A DNA stretch of 64,000 nt from Pandoraea sp. PE-S2T-3 (GCF_002179965.1 NZ_NGUQ01000015.1:248001-312000); one strand, 5' to 3'. Shown: positions 18,483 through 28,458, numbered from the stretch's first letter. The notes: a model not told the origin generated them from the letters alone. Numbers and translations: made by a program.

Positions 18483-19088
18483 TCAGACGGCGGCGTGTGC
18501 GGGGCGCGCAAGTTGCGCCGCTTGCAGCCGGCGCCAGAATCGCGGCAAAAACGCTTCGGTGACGAGCAACGGTGCGCCATGCCGCAGAAACACCGACCGG
18601 CGCGCCCACAACCGCGCACGCGGCGTGAGGCCGATCAGCGGGTCACGGGCATCGTGCCGCGCCCGGGCGTGGAGCAGATGCCCCGGAGCCAGCGGCCGCG
18701 AGACGAGCACGGAGCGCGTCACCGTCGGGTCGTGATAGAGCAGGTCGGCCAACGGTCGCGTACGCAGGCGTCGCATCGCCTGCCAGACCGAGCGGCTATG
18801 CACCAGCGGCGTGACACTGTGCGCGACAACAACGGGTTCGTCGTCGATCAGCAGAATGACATCGCGCGCCCACATCGGCGTGCGCAACGGTACGCCGATC
18901 GCGCGGCATTGGTCGGCGTCGGCGGGCAACACGCGCTCGGCGACGACACGCACACTCACCCGGCCAAGTGCCGACAAGTGACGCGTGAGCGCCCCGCCCC
19001 GGGTCAACCAGTCCTTATGACGCCGCGAGAGCGCCGGCGACGGGACAGCCTGCCAGTGCCGCCCGCTTACATCGAATCGGAAAGTCAT
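18483..19088 (-). CDS. ubiC: Chorismate--pyruvate lyase
   Basis: 201 residues, somewhat longer than E. coli UbiC (165). Family landmarks: WLTRGGALTRHL near the N-terminus, PMWARDVILLIDDEPVVVA in the middle, DPTVTRS and ARRSVFLRHGAPLLVTEAFLP toward the C-terminus with the conserved active-site Arg and Glu. It converts chorismate to 4-hydroxybenzoate, the first committed step of ubiquinone synthesis. ubiA is not adjacent in this window. It lies downstream of htpG but is separated by a terminator. Confidence 0.9.
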   Translation of the reverse strand: MTFRFDVSGRHWQAVPSPALSRRHKDWLTRGGALTRHLSALGRVSVRVVAERVLPADADQCRAIGVPLRTPMWARDVILLIDDEPVVVAHSVTPLVHSRSVWQAMRRLRTRPLADLLYHDPTVTRSVLVSRPLAPGHLLHARARHDARDPLIGLTPRARLWARRSVFLRHGAPLLVTEAFLPRFWRRLQAAQLARPAHAAV

Positions 19089-19170
19089 GGGTCGGAATTA
19101 TAAGGGGCCGACGCCGGTGTGCGCTGCCCACCCGATGCGAAAGCGACCGTCACCTGCGCCCCTGAATGAC

Positions 19171-19202
19171 AAAAAGCCCGGCATCTTCCGATACCGGGCT
19201 TT
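19171..19202 (-). terminator. Intrinsic terminator of htpG
   Basis: Stem AAAGCCCGG (19173-19181)/CCGGGCTTT (19194-19202) read on the minus strand ends in TTTTT, 50 bp after the htpG stop. Confidence 0.88.
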
Positions 19203-19251
19203 CCTTTCACGTCAACTTCCTGCGGCTGTCTGAAACGCCGAAATCAGCCGA

Positions 19252-21138
19252 TTAGCGCGACGCCAGCAACAGCGCGTTGGTACGCTTCACGAACGCTGCC
19301 GGGTCTTCCAGATTGCCGCCTTCGGCGAGCATGGCCTGATCGAACAGCAGCTGCGTCCAGTCGGACAGATCGGCACTCTCGGCGCTCAGACGCTTGATCA
19401 GCGCGTGCTCCGGGTTGATCTCCAGAATCGGGCGGAATTCCGGCATCTTCTGCCCGGCCGCCTTCATCAGACGCTGCAACGTCCCGCTCATGTCCTGCTC
19501 GTCAGACACCAGGCACGACGGCGAATCGGTCAGACGGAAGGTCACGCGCACGTCCTTGGCCTTGTCGCCGAGCACGTCCTTCATCTTCTCGATGAGCGGC
19601 TTCAGTTCGTCGCCGGTCTTCTCTTGCGCGGCCTTTTCACCGGCGTCTTCCAGCGCACCCAGATCCAGATCGCCACGTGCCACGCTCACCAGCGCACGGC
19701 CATCGAAGTCGTGCAGATACGACAGCAGCCACTCGTCCACGCGATCGGTCAGCAGCAGCACTTCCACGCCCTTCTTGCGGAATACTTCCAGATGCGGGCT
19801 GTGGCTTGCGGCCACCCAGCTCTCGGCCGTGACGTAGTAAATCTTGTCCTGACCTTCCTTCATGCGGCCGATGTAGTCGGCCAGCGACACGTTCTGTTCC
19901 GCCGAATCGTTGTGCGTGCTGGCAAAGCGCAGCAGCTTGGCGATGCGCTCGCGGTTGGCGTGATCTTCGCCCACGCCTTCCTTGAGCACCTGACCGAACG
20001 CGCCCCAGAACTGCGTGTACTTGTCCTGCTGGTTCTCGGCCAGATCTTCGAGCAGGCCCAGCACGCGCTTGGCACAGCCTTCGCGAATGGCCTTCACGTC
20101 GCGGCTTTCCTGAAGGATTTCGCGCGACACGTTCAGTGGCAGGTCGGCCGAATCGACCACCCCGCGCACAAAGCGCAGGTAGTTCGGCAGCAGTTGCTCG
20201 GCGTCATCCATGATGAACACGCGCTTCACGTAGAGCTTGAGGCCGCCCTGCGAGTTGCGGTCCCACAGGTCGTACTGTGCATTGCCCGGAACGTAAAGCA
20301 GTTGCGTGTATTCGCTACGCCCTTCCACGCGGTTGTGCGTCCATGCGAGCGGGGCCTGCATGTCGTGCGCAATGTGCTGGTAGAACTGCGTGTACTGCTC
20401 GTCGGTGATCTCGCTCTTGCTGCGGGTCCACAGCGCGCTGGCCTGATTGACCGTCTCATCGGTCTCGGCCGGCACCATGGCTTGCTTCTCTTCGTCCCAC
20501 GTCTCGCCGCGCATGACGATCGGCAGCGAGATGTGATCGGAATACTTGCGAATGATCGATTGCAGTTGCCACGACGACAGCAACTCGTCTTCGCCTTCGC
20601 GCAGATGCAGCGTGATGGCCGTGCCGCGCGGGGCACGTTCGATGGTCTCGACCGAGAAATCGCCCTCGCCGGCCGACGACCAGCGCACGCCTTCCGAGGC
20701 GGGCAGGCCCGCGCGGCGTGACTCGACCGTCATGCGATCGGCGACGATAAAGCCCGAGTAGAAGCCCACGCCGAACTGGCCGATGAGCGCGGCATCCTTC
20801 TGCTGGTCGCCCGACAGGCGCGAGAAGAATTCCTTGGTGCCCGACTTGGCGATCGTACCGAGATGGGCGATGGCCTCATCGCGGCTCATGCCGATGCCGT
20901 TGTCTTCGATAGTGAGGGTGCGGGCGTCCTTGTCGAACGACACGCGAATCTTGAGTTCCGGGTCCTGCTCGTACAGCGCCGCGTCGTTGATCGCTTCGAA
21001 GCGCAGCTTATCGGCGGCGTCCGAGGCGTTGGAGATCAATTCGCGCAGGAAGATTTCCTTGTTGCTATACAACGAATGAATCATCAGTTGCAGAAGTTGC
21101 TTAACTTCTGCCTGAAAGCTCATGGTTTCTTGCGCCAT
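19252..21138 (-). CDS. htpG: Hsp90 chaperone HtpG
   Basis: 628 residues, normal length. The N-terminal GHKL ATPase has [17 protein letters not shown] (catalytic Glu and Asn), [16 protein letters not shown] and [12 protein letters not shown]. The middle domain includes [14 protein letters not shown] with the catalytic-loop Arg, and the C-terminal dimerisation domain follows. It is a cytosolic ATP-driven chaperone induced by heat. The start is [13 protein letters not shown] with GAGGG upstream. A sigma-32-type promoter lies about 105 bp upstream. Confidence 0.98.
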   Translation of the reverse strand: MAQETMSFQAEVKQLLQLMIHSLYSNKEIFLRELISNASDAADKLRFEAINDAALYEQDPELKIRVSFDKDARTLTIEDNGIGMSRDEAIAHLGTIAKSGTKEFFSRLSGDQQKDAALIGQFGVGFYSGFIVADRMTVESRRAGLPASEGVRWSSAGEGDFSVETIERAPRGTAITLHLREGEDELLSSWQLQSIIRKYSDHISLPIVMRGETWDEEKQAMVPAETDETVNQASALWTRSKSEITDEQYTQFYQHIAHDMQAPLAWTHNRVEGRSEYTQLLYVPGNAQYDLWDRNSQGGLKLYVKRVFIMDDAEQLLPNYLRFVRGVVDSADLPLNVSREILQESRDVKAIREGCAKRVLGLLEDLAENQQDKYTQFWGAFGQVLKEGVGEDHANRERIAKLLRFASTHNDSAEQNVSLADYIGRMKEGQDKIYYVTAESWVAASHSPHLEVFRKKGVEVLLLTDRVDEWLLSYLHDFDGRALVSVARGDLDLGALEDAGEKAAQEKTGDELKPLIEKMKDVLGDKAKDVRVTFRLTDSPSCLVSDEQDMSGTLQRLMKAAGQKMPEFRPILEINPEHALIKRLSAESADLSDWTQLLFDQAMLAEGGNLEDPAAFVKRTNALLLASR

Positions 21139-21240
21139 GGTCGAGAACCCTCGTGAAACGGTGAGATGAATGGATAGTCGTCGCGGTCCGCGGCCCGGCG
21201 CACTTGCGCGCGCGCTGCCAGTTTCGCGGTACCGCTCGGA

Positions 21241-21269
21241 ACATAGGGACGGCCGGCCCTCATTTCAAG
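21241..21269 (-). promoter_or_regulatory. Heat-shock (sigma-32/RpoH) promoter of htpG
   Basis: On the minus strand CTTGAA (21269-21264) is followed after 15 bp by CCCTATGT (21248-21241). The sigma-32 consensus is CTTGAAA with 11-16 bp to CCCCATNT, so only one base of the -10 differs. It sits about 105 bp upstream of the htpG ATG, a gene known to be in heat-shock regulons. Confidence 0.75.
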
Positions 21270-21342
21270 GCCGGCAGGAGGGTTATTTTGCGGCGATTTG
21301 TGCGAAGTTGGCTGAATTTGCGGCGCAGTGGGCAAAAGCCCA

Positions 21343-22786
21343 TCAGGCCGCCCGCTCCAGTTGCCGCGACAGGAACGCCAGCATCGACGGGTCGCTGGAG
21401 CAGGCCACGTTCATCCGCATCCACGTGCTCGGTGCCTGACGCGGCGAGAACAACGCGCCCGGGGCAAACAGAAAGCCGGCCTCGTGACCCGCTGCCGCCA
21501 CGGCACTCGTGTCGACGCCGGTATCCGCCCAGAAGAACATGCCGGAGGTCGGGTCGCCAAACATGCGCAGGCCGATGTGTTCGAGACGCCGCCGCGCACC
21601 GTCGCGCACCTCGTCGAGCCGCGAACGCAGACGCTCGACGTGCCGCCGGTAGTGCCCCTCGGTCAGCGCCTTGTACACGATGCGCTCGTTGATCTCTGGC
21701 GTGGTCGATCCGGCAAGCATCTTGTGATCGACAAACGTCTTCGCCAGCTCGGGCGAGCACGCGATGTACGCCACCCGCAGATTGGCCGCGAGCGTCTTCG
21801 AAAAGCTGCCCAGATAGACCACGCGCTTGAGTTGATCGAGACTCGCCAGCCGTGCCACTTGCTGGTGCGGCGGGCACAGATCGCAGTAGATATCGTCTTC
21901 CAGCACCATGAAATCGTACTGCTCGGCGAGCCGCAGAATCTGGAACGCACGCGCCGGCGTCAGCGACGTGCCGGTAGGGTTCTGCAAGATCGAATTGATG
22001 ATGAGCAGCTTGGGGCGATGCTGCTGCACGAGACGCTCCAGCGCCTGCACATCGATCCCTTCCGGCGTATAGGGCACGCCGATCGGCGTCACGCCTTGCG
22101 AGGCAATCCGTCCGAACATCACGAACCACGCCGGGTCGCCCACGAGTACCGTGTCGCCGGTACGCACGTACAGCTTCAACAGGAAATCCACCGCCTGCGT
22201 AATGCCTGACGTCAGCACGATCTGATCAGGACGCGCGCCAATCTCAAGCTCCGCGAGTTGCGTTTGAAGCTGCACACGCAGCGGCAAAAAACCATGCGGA
22301 TTGCCGGCCTGCAACAAGTACATCGTCGACTGGCGGCTCATCGAGCGCATGGCCGACGTCATCATGTCGGCATCGAGCAGACTCGGCGGCAGATACCCCA
22401 TACCGGGCCCGCGCTCGGGGGCCACGGTGTGCAGCATGTTGCGCACGAGCCAAGGCACATCGATCGGCCCCTTCGCCACCATCGGCGCGGCCGCGAGCTG
22501 TTGCGGCATCATCGGCCGCTCGCGCACGTAGAAACCGGAGCCGCGACGCGCTTCGAGATACCCCTGCGCGACCAGCCGCTCATAGGCTTCCACCACCGAG
22601 AAGCGCGACACGTGCTTGTCTTCCGCCAGCGAGCGGATCGACGGCATGCGCATGCCGGGCAAAAAACACCCGCTCTTCGATTCGCAGGCTCGCCCAATGC
22701 ACGAGTTGGTCGACGAGTGTCATGCGCGCGGTGTCCAGCGCGGCGTTGTCCGCCAGCGCCAGCGGAGAAATGCGGTTTGTTGTCAT
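21343..22786 (-). pseudogene. MocR/GntR-type regulator with aminotransferase domain, frameshifted
   Basis: Two overlapping frames together encode one MocR protein. The first (start ATG 22786, SD AAGGTGG) gives MTTNRISPLALADNAAL through SLRIEERVF. The second picks up from PGMRMPSIRSLAEDKHVSR, the rest of the winged helix, then a fold-type-I aminotransferase domain with PLP Lys in YLGSFSKTLAANLRVAY. They are out of frame by one base at a run of six A on the plus strand (22661-22666). Five would restore RIEERVFLPGMRMPS, the exact family sequence. Everything else is intact (about 480 residues when fused), so this is either a very recent frameshift or a sequencing error. MocR proteins bind direct repeats and sense PLP or amine-type ligands; matching repeats lie upstream. 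Confidence 0.85.
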
Positions 22787-22965
22787 CGTCTATCCACCTT
22801 GTCGGGAGGGCTGGCGTCGCCGGTTGTGCCGGTGCCAGCGCTTGCGAGGCAGGAGGGTGTTTGCCCCGCGCGTGGACGGTTGACCACCGTCTGCGGGGAA
22901 AGTGTCTGCCTCGCATCACTCATGGCACGCCACTCTACGCTAGCCAATTTCCCTGTCAATCCCGA

Positions 22966-23010
22966 ACTGTACAGTCAATTATCTGAATATCTGTACCGGT
23001 ACTGTACCGG
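22966..23010. promoter_or_regulatory. CTGTAC repeat cluster, probable MocR operator
   Basis: Three direct CTGTAC hexamers (22967-22972, 22991-22996, 23002-23007) lie between the MocR gene and the divergent DUF2917 gene, 39-80 bp before the latter's start. Two are embedded in the palindromes ACTGTACAGT and GTACCGGTAC. Direct repeats of this kind are the usual targets of MocR regulators. Confidence 0.5.
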
Positions 23011-23048
23011 AGTTAACCGATAAAGTGTCCTCTCAACTGGAGACCGCT

Positions 23049-23387
23049 ATGCGTGAAATCCGACTCTTCGAGCTGGACGGGGGCCAAACCGTGTTCTGGC
23101 AGAACGAAACGCCGCAATCGCTGCAAGTGTTGCAGGGACTGCTTTGGCTGACAGTGGAAGGCGAGAGCGTCGACCATTGGCTGCGTGCCGGCGAGAGCTT
23201 CGAGATGCGCGCTGGTCAACGAATCTGGCTGGGCACTTGGAAAGACGGTGCCCGCCTGCGTGTGAGCCAGCCGACGATGTCGCTGAGCGCGCTGCCGGGA
23301 CGCCCCACTGCGCGCCGCTTCGGCTGGCGCTTGCTGTGGCGCGACGCGGCGGCACGCGTCACCGGCCGCATGCTGTCGCGCAGCTGA
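23049..23387 (+). CDS. DUF2917 domain protein
   Basis: 112 residues, cytosolic, cupin-like. The sequence REIRLFELDGGQTVFW then LQVLQGLLWLTVEGESVDHWL is typical of DUF2917, a beta-barrel family of unknown function common in Burkholderiales. The ATG at 23049 is preceded by GGAG 8 bp upstream; an in-frame GTG at 23025 has no such signal. It diverges from the MocR gene and may be its target. Confidence 0.78.
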   Translation: MREIRLFELDGGQTVFWQNETPQSLQVLQGLLWLTVEGESVDHWLRAGESFEMRAGQRIWLGTWKDGARLRVSQPTMSLSALPGRPTARRFGWRLLWRDAAARVTGRMLSRS

Positions 23388-23494
23388 TTGACCGGGTTCA
23401 CGCTGCATGAGCGCCCGCGCGGAGTAAGCTTACGGTTTTGCCACGCAACGCACTGCGCGCACCCGCTGCGCCAACGCCCGAGTCGAACCAGAAC

Positions 23495-24196
23495 ATGACC
23501 GCATCGCACGCTGCCCATTACAACGCCTTGAAACTCGACCATCTGGTCGTGGCTGCCGAAACACTCGACGCCGGTGAAGCCCACGTCATCGAACAACTGG
23601 GCCTGACCGAGATCGTGCCGCAGCGCGGCGGCAAGCATGCGCGCATGGGCACGCACAACAGCCTGCTCGGCCTGTGGGGCGGTGTGTATCTGGAAATCAT
23701 TGCCATCGACCCGGACGCTCCCGCACCCGAGCGCGCGCGCTGGTTCGGTCTTGACGACGAGGCGGTGCGTACGCGTCTGGCACGTGGCCCGTATCTGGCC
23801 CATTGGGTGGCACGCGTTGAGCGTCCGCGCTCGCTGCCGCGCTGGCAATCGCAGTATCCGCAGCGGCTGGCACCGGTCATCGCCATGCAGCGCGGCGCGT
23901 TGACGTGGCAGATCGGCGTGCCGGACGACGGAAGCCTGCCCTCGTGGCAAGGCGCCGGTCAGGGACTGCTGCCCACGCTGATCCAGTGGGACACCCCACA
24001 GCACCCCGCCGACGCCCTGCCCGAGACGGGTTGCGCTGTCACCCTGCTGCGCGGCTTCCATCCGCAGGCGACGACCGTTGCCGATCAACTGGAATGGCTC
24101 GGTGCGGCGGGTCTCGTGAATGTGGAAGCCACGCTGGTCGAGCCGACACTGGTCGCCGAATTTGAAACCCCGAACGGTCCGCGCACGCTTCGTTAA
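23495..24196 (+). CDS. VOC/glyoxalase-like superfamily protein
   Basis: 233 residues. The start LKLDHLVVAAETLDAGEAHV followed by GTHNSLLGLWGGVYLEIIAID is the glyoxalase-like domain (PF13468) with a His, His and Glu that can hold a metal. Families of this type include dioxygenases and isomerases of unassigned substrate. No signal peptide. It is followed by a DMT exporter after about 120 bp. Confidence 0.82.
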   Translation: MTASHAAHYNALKLDHLVVAAETLDAGEAHVIEQLGLTEIVPQRGGKHARMGTHNSLLGLWGGVYLEIIAIDPDAPAPERARWFGLDDEAVRTRLARGPYLAHWVARVERPRSLPRWQSQYPQRLAPVIAMQRGALTWQIGVPDDGSLPSWQGAGQGLLPTLIQWDTPQHPADALPETGCAVTLLRGFHPQATTVADQLEWLGAAGLVNVEATLVEPTLVAEFETPNGPRTLR

Positions 24197-24317
24197 GACA
24201 AATCAGACGATTTCAACGACTGACACGCGTGCGCACAGGTTCGAACTGAACCTATCGAACGCCCGGCACAACGCATGGCGGGCGGTACCCCAGAAAGAGA
24301 CACAAAGAGGCGACACC

Positions 24318-25214
24318 ATGAATTCGCGCGAATCACGGGGCATGCTGATCGGACTGATCGGCGTGCTCATCTTCAGCCTGACCTTGCCGATGACGCGCAT
24401 CGTCGTGGCCGAAGTCAACCCGCTGCTCAACGGTCTGGGCCGCGCGCTCGTGGCCGCCGTGTTCGCGGGTGCGCTGCTGTGGTGGCGTCGCGAGCCGTGG
24501 CCGACCAAGCGTCAATTGAAGAGTCTCGCGATCACCTCGCTGGGCGTGATCGTGGCGTTTCCGGTGTTCTCCGCGTGGGCCATGAAGACGATCCCCGCCT
24601 CGCACGGCGCCGTCGTCAATGGCCTGCAACCGTTCTTCGTGGCGATCTACGCCTATTGGCTGGGCGGTGAGCGCCCGTCGCGCGGCTTCTGGGTCTTCGC
24701 GCTGCTCGGCAGTGCACTCGTCATCGCCTTCGCCCTGCGCGCCGGCGGCGGCACACTGCACGCCGCTGACGGCCTCATGCTGCTCGCCGTGATCATCGGC
24801 GCGCTCGGTTATGCCGAAGGCGGCAAGCTGGCCCGCGAGATGGGTGGCTGGCAGGTGATCTGCTGGGCGCTGGTGGTCTGCGCCCCCGTGCTGGCACTGC
24901 CCGTCGGCTGGCTCGCGTGGCAGCAGCCGTGGCCGGTGAGCGGCCGCGCGTGGGGCGCCTTCGCCTACGTCACCCTGTTCTCGCAGTTCATCGGCTTTTT
25001 CGCGTGGTATGCGGGTCTCGCCATGGGCGGAATCGCGCGCGTGGGCCAAGTACAATTGCTTCAGATTTTCTTCACGATTGCGCTGTCCGCCCTCTTTTTC
25101 GGCGAACAGGTCGACACCGCGACATGGCTCTTCGCTGCCGGCGTCGTCCTGACCATTGCACTCGGCAAGAACATGAAGATCGGCGCCTCGCGACTCACGG
25201 GCAAACCGGTCTGA
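24318..25214 (+). CDS. EamA/DMT-superfamily transporter
   Basis: 298 residues, ten predicted helices in two EamA repeats (LIFSLTLPMTRIVVAEVNPL at the start, LLQIFFTIALSALFFGEQVD in the second). The start MNSRESRGM has AGAGG at the right distance. Probably a small-molecule or amino-acid exporter. It is immediately upstream of a PLP aminotransferase and a RidA gene, so the three may handle an amino acid or its reactive imine products. Confidence 0.88.
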   Translation: MNSRESRGMLIGLIGVLIFSLTLPMTRIVVAEVNPLLNGLGRALVAAVFAGALLWWRREPWPTKRQLKSLAITSLGVIVAFPVFSAWAMKTIPASHGAVVNGLQPFFVAIYAYWLGGERPSRGFWVFALLGSALVIAFALRAGGGTLHAADGLMLLAVIIGALGYAEGGKLAREMGGWQVICWALVVCAPVLALPVGWLAWQQPWPVSGRAWGAFAYVTLFSQFIGFFAWYAGLAMGGIARVGQVQLLQIFFTIALSALFFGEQVDTATWLFAAGVVLTIALGKNMKIGASRLTGKPV

Positions 25215-25383
25215 AGGCGATGTCCGGCGCGCGCGACCCCTGCGCCGGACACCGCTTACCCCCAAGGCGATGCCTCATGCCGCTAAGCGACCGGCATCCG
25301 CACCGCCTGACACTTGCGGCCTTTCCGACCGACACCCCGCCATGTTGACGGCCGGTCAGCCGCCTTACCCAAGCGAGACCATC

Positions 25384-26574
25384 ATGCATGATTGGCAATA
25401 TTCCGAACGTGCCCGCAACCTGACCAGCTCGGCGATCCGCGAAATTCTGAAGGTCACCGAACGCCCCGATGTCATTTCGTTCGCTGGCGGCCTGCCCTCG
25501 CCCGCCACGTTCCCCGTCGCCGAAATGCGCGCCGCCGCCGAGCGCGTACTGACCGAGTCGCCGCAAGCCGCGCTGCAATACAGCGCCACCGAAGGCTTCG
25601 CCCCGCTGCGCGAGTGGATCGCGAAGCGCTACTCGCGCGATGGCCATACGGTCACGCCCGACAACGTCCTCATCACCACCGGCTCGCAGCAAGGCCTCGA
25701 CCTGATCGGCAAGATCTTCATCGACGAAGGCAGCCGCGTGATTGTCGAAGCCCCGAGCTATCTGGGCGCGCTGCAATCGTTCTCGCTGTTTGCGCCCACC
25801 TACGTGTCGGTGCCCACCGACGACCACGGCCTGCTGCCGGAAGCGCTTACGCCCGAAGTGGTGCGCGGCGCACGCTTCCTGTACGCGATGCCGAACTTCC
25901 AGAACCCGACCGGACGCCGCCTGCCGATGGCGCGGCGTGAAGCGCTGGCGGCCGTCGCGAAACGCGAGGGGCTCGCCATCATCGAAGACGATCCGTACGG
26001 CGAGCTCGACTACGAAGGCCAGCGTCTGCCGAGCCTCATGTCGCTGGCGCCCGATCACGTGCTCTACATGGGCTCGTTCTCGAAAGTACTGGCCCCGGGG
26101 CTCCGCCTGGGCTTCATCATCGGACCGAAGCCCGTCATCGCCAAGCTCGTGCAGGCCAAGCAAGCGGCCGACCTGCACACGCCGAGCGTGACGCAGCGCA
26201 TCGCCTACGAGGTGGTCAAGGACGGCTTTCTCGAGACGCACATCCCGTCGATCCGCACGCTTTATGCGGCGCAGGCCAAGGCGATGCTTGCGTCGCTGGA
26301 GAAGCACATGCCGAAGGACGCCACGTGGACCACACCCGCCGGTGGCATGTTCATCTGGTTGACATTGCCCGCCGGCATCGACACCATGCAGTTGCTGGAA
26401 AAAGCGATCGCGCAGAATGTGGCGTTCGTGCCGGGTGCCCCGTTCTACGTCGGCACACCGCAGTCGAACACGTTGCGCCTGTCGTTCGTGACGGTGCCGC
26501 CCGAGAAAATCGAAGTGGGCGTCTCACGTCTGGGCGCACTGATCGCCGACGCATTGACGCGCCGCGCGGCCTGA
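25384..26574 (+). CDS. PLP-dependent aminotransferase (2-aminoadipate/aromatic type, fold I)
   Basis: 396 residues. PLP Lys in YMGSFSKVLAPGLRLGF, the NPTGRR loop and IIEDDPYGELDYEG are present; the N-terminus SSAIREILKVTERPDVISFAGGLP is typical of LysN/ARO8-like enzymes (COG1167) lacking the DNA-binding domain. It transfers an amino group to or from a 2-oxo acid; broad specificity is usual. MHDWQYS is taken as start because it fits the family. It is followed by a RidA gene (59 bp), which would remove 2-aminoacrylate-type by-products of PLP enzymes. Confidence 0.9.
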   Translation: MHDWQYSERARNLTSSAIREILKVTERPDVISFAGGLPSPATFPVAEMRAAAERVLTESPQAALQYSATEGFAPLREWIAKRYSRDGHTVTPDNVLITTGSQQGLDLIGKIFIDEGSRVIVEAPSYLGALQSFSLFAPTYVSVPTDDHGLLPEALTPEVVRGARFLYAMPNFQNPTGRRLPMARREALAAVAKREGLAIIEDDPYGELDYEGQRLPSLMSLAPDHVLYMGSFSKVLAPGLRLGFIIGPKPVIAKLVQAKQAADLHTPSVTQRIAYEVVKDGFLETHIPSIRTLYAAQAKAMLASLEKHMPKDATWTTPAGGMFIWLTLPAGIDTMQLLEKAIAQNVAFVPGAPFYVGTPQSNTLRLSFVTVPPEKIEVGVSRLGALIADALTRRAA

Positions 26575-26633
26575 GCTGGCTGCCGGGTCGATTTCAACGA
26601 CTCTGTTTCAATGACTTTGCAAGGAAGCCGTAC

Positions 26634-27089
26634 ATGTCCGTCTACGACAAACTGAAGCAACTGGGTATCGAACTGCCGACCGCCGGCGCCCCCGCCGCCG
26701 CTTACGTGATGAGCGCGCAGACCGGCAACACCGTGTTCCTGTCGGGCCACCTGCCGAAGAAAGACGGCAAGATCTGGACCGGCAAGCTCGGCCACGACGT
26801 CAGCGTGGAAGATGGCAAGGCCGCCGCCCGCGCCGTGGCCATCGAACTGATCGCAACGCTGCACGCCCACACGGGTGATCTGAACAAGGTCAAGCGCGTC
26901 GTAAAGCTGATGAGCCTGGTGAACTCCACGCAGGAATTCACCGACCAGCATCTGGTCACCAACGGCGCGTCGGAACTGATTGCCGAAGTGTTCGGCGATG
27001 CCGGCAAGCACGCACGCTCGGCATTCGGCGTGGCGCAGATTCCGCTGGGCGCTTGCGTCGAGATCGAACTGATTGCCGAACTGGCCTAA
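26634..27089 (+). CDS. RidA family enamine/imine deaminase
   Basis: 151 residues, typical of the longer RidA subgroup (YjgH/'RutC-like' small-barrel trimers). FLSGHLPKKDGKIWTGKLG and CVEIELIAELA match the family; the position usually held by the catalytic Arg reads ACVEIE instead of RVEIE, so activity as a canonical 2-iminopropanoate deaminase is not certain. AAGGA precedes the ATG. It follows the aminotransferase and ends at a bidirectional terminator. Confidence 0.88.
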   Translation: MSVYDKLKQLGIELPTAGAPAAAYVMSAQTGNTVFLSGHLPKKDGKIWTGKLGHDVSVEDGKAAARAVAIELIATLHAHTGDLNKVKRVVKLMSLVNSTQEFTDQHLVTNGASELIAEVFGDAGKHARSAFGVAQIPLGACVEIELIAELA

Positions 27090-27128
27090 GCCGGACAGAA
27101 GTCAGGCAGGCAATCAAGCAAGCAGGAA

Positions 27129-27160
27129 ACAAAACAGGCACCCTCGGGTGCCTGTTTTGT
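27129..27160. terminator. Bidirectional terminator between ridA-like and MFS genes
   Basis: Fifteen-base arms (27129-27143, 27146-27160; core AACAGGCACCC/GGGTGCCTGTT) with A- and T-runs. Confidence 0.92.
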
Positions 27161-27192
27161 TATGCGCTCGCGCTACGTCAGCGCCGAAGTCA

Positions 27193-28458
27193 TCACACCG
27201 GCTTGGTATTCCCGTAAGCACGCCGCATGGCGATCGCCACGGCGAGCGAGATGACGACGGCAATGCTCAGCAACGCCACGACACCGTGCCAGCCGTGCGC
27301 ACGCAGCATCACACCCGAGTAGCTGCCAAGCAGGCTCGAACCGATGTAGTAGAAGAACAGATACAGCGCCGAAGCAATCGCGCGTCCCTCGGTTGCGCGG
27401 CGCCCCACCCAGCTGCTGGCCACCGTGTGCGCGCCGAAAAAGCCGAACGTGAAGATCGCCAGACCGATCACGACACCGAGCACCTGCGGCGCCAGCATGA
27501 CGATCAGCCCCACGAACGCCAGCGCGACCAGCGCCCAGAGCAAGCGGGCACGTCCCAGCCGGTCCGACAACGGCCCGGCGATGAACGAGCCCACCACGCC
27601 GATCAGATACATCGTGAAGATCGCGCCGATGGCGGCATGAGGCAACTGGAACGGCGCGGCAGCCAAATGGAAGCCGAGATAGTTGTACACGCTCACGAAG
27701 CTGCCCATCATCAGCCCCGCAAACAGATAGAGGCCGAGCAGCGCCGGGTCGGCCAGATGGCGACGGGCATGCCCGAGGGCCTCGCGCACCGTCATGTGAC
27801 GCGGCGTGAAGCGACGCGAGTGCGGCAGGCTGCGGGCAAACTCCAGCCCCATCGCCAGACACACCAGACCGATCATCGCGACCGACACGCGCCACGAGAA
27901 CAGATCGGCGACGAAGGCCGCCATCACACGGCCGGCCATGCCGCCAAGAATGTTGCCGCCGATATACAGCCCCATCGACATGCCCAGCGAGCGCTGATCG
28001 ATCTCTTCGCTGAGATACGCCATCGCAATGGCCGGCAGGCCCGACAGCGCCAGCCCCTTGAGCGCCGCGAGAATCACGATGGTTTCGAAGTTGGTCGAAA
28101 ACGCACTGGCAAGCGTCAGCACGGACGAACTGAGCAACGCGATCGTCATCATGCGTTTGCGGCTGACACGATCGGCGGCCACGCAGGTCACTAGCAGGCC
28201 GAGCGCCATCATCATCGTGGCAGCGGAGACCGACCAGCTCGCCTGCGCCGGCGTGATACCGAAGGTGGTGGTCAGCAACGGCAGCAGCGACTGCATGCAG
28301 TACAACTGGGCGAACGTCGAAAAGCCGCCGAAGAACAACGCGCGGCTGATGACTGCATATTCACGAGTGCCACGCGACACGCCAGCGGGCAGTTTGGGCG
28401 CAGCCGTCTGCGCCGCTGCGGCGCCGTGGGACAGAGGAAGGGAATTCGTAGAGGCCAT
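27193..28458 (-). CDS. Major facilitator superfamily transporter (YnfM-like)
   Basis: 421 residues, 12 helices. LFFGGFSTFAQLYCMQSLLP opens helix 1; DRVSRKRMM is the loop 2-3 motif A; GPLSDRLGRARLL is its second-half copy. Proteins of this subgroup (YnfM/arabinose-efflux type) are drug or sugar efflux pumps. The start MASTNSLP follows AGGAAG. It diverges from a LysR regulator 122 bp away, which probably controls it, a common pairing. Confidence 0.88.
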   Translation of the reverse strand: MASTNSLPLSHGAAAAQTAAPKLPAGVSRGTREYAVISRALFFGGFSTFAQLYCMQSLLPLLTTTFGITPAQASWSVSAATMMMALGLLVTCVAADRVSRKRMMTIALLSSSVLTLASAFSTNFETIVILAALKGLALSGLPAIAMAYLSEEIDQRSLGMSMGLYIGGNILGGMAGRVMAAFVADLFSWRVSVAMIGLVCLAMGLEFARSLPHSRRFTPRHMTVREALGHARRHLADPALLGLYLFAGLMMGSFVSVYNYLGFHLAAAPFQLPHAAIGAIFTMYLIGVVGSFIAGPLSDRLGRARLLWALVALAFVGLIVMLAPQVLGVVIGLAIFTFGFFGAHTVASSWVGRRATEGRAIASALYLFFYYIGSSLLGSYSGVMLRAHGWHGVVALLSIAVVISLAVAIAMRRAYGNTKPV

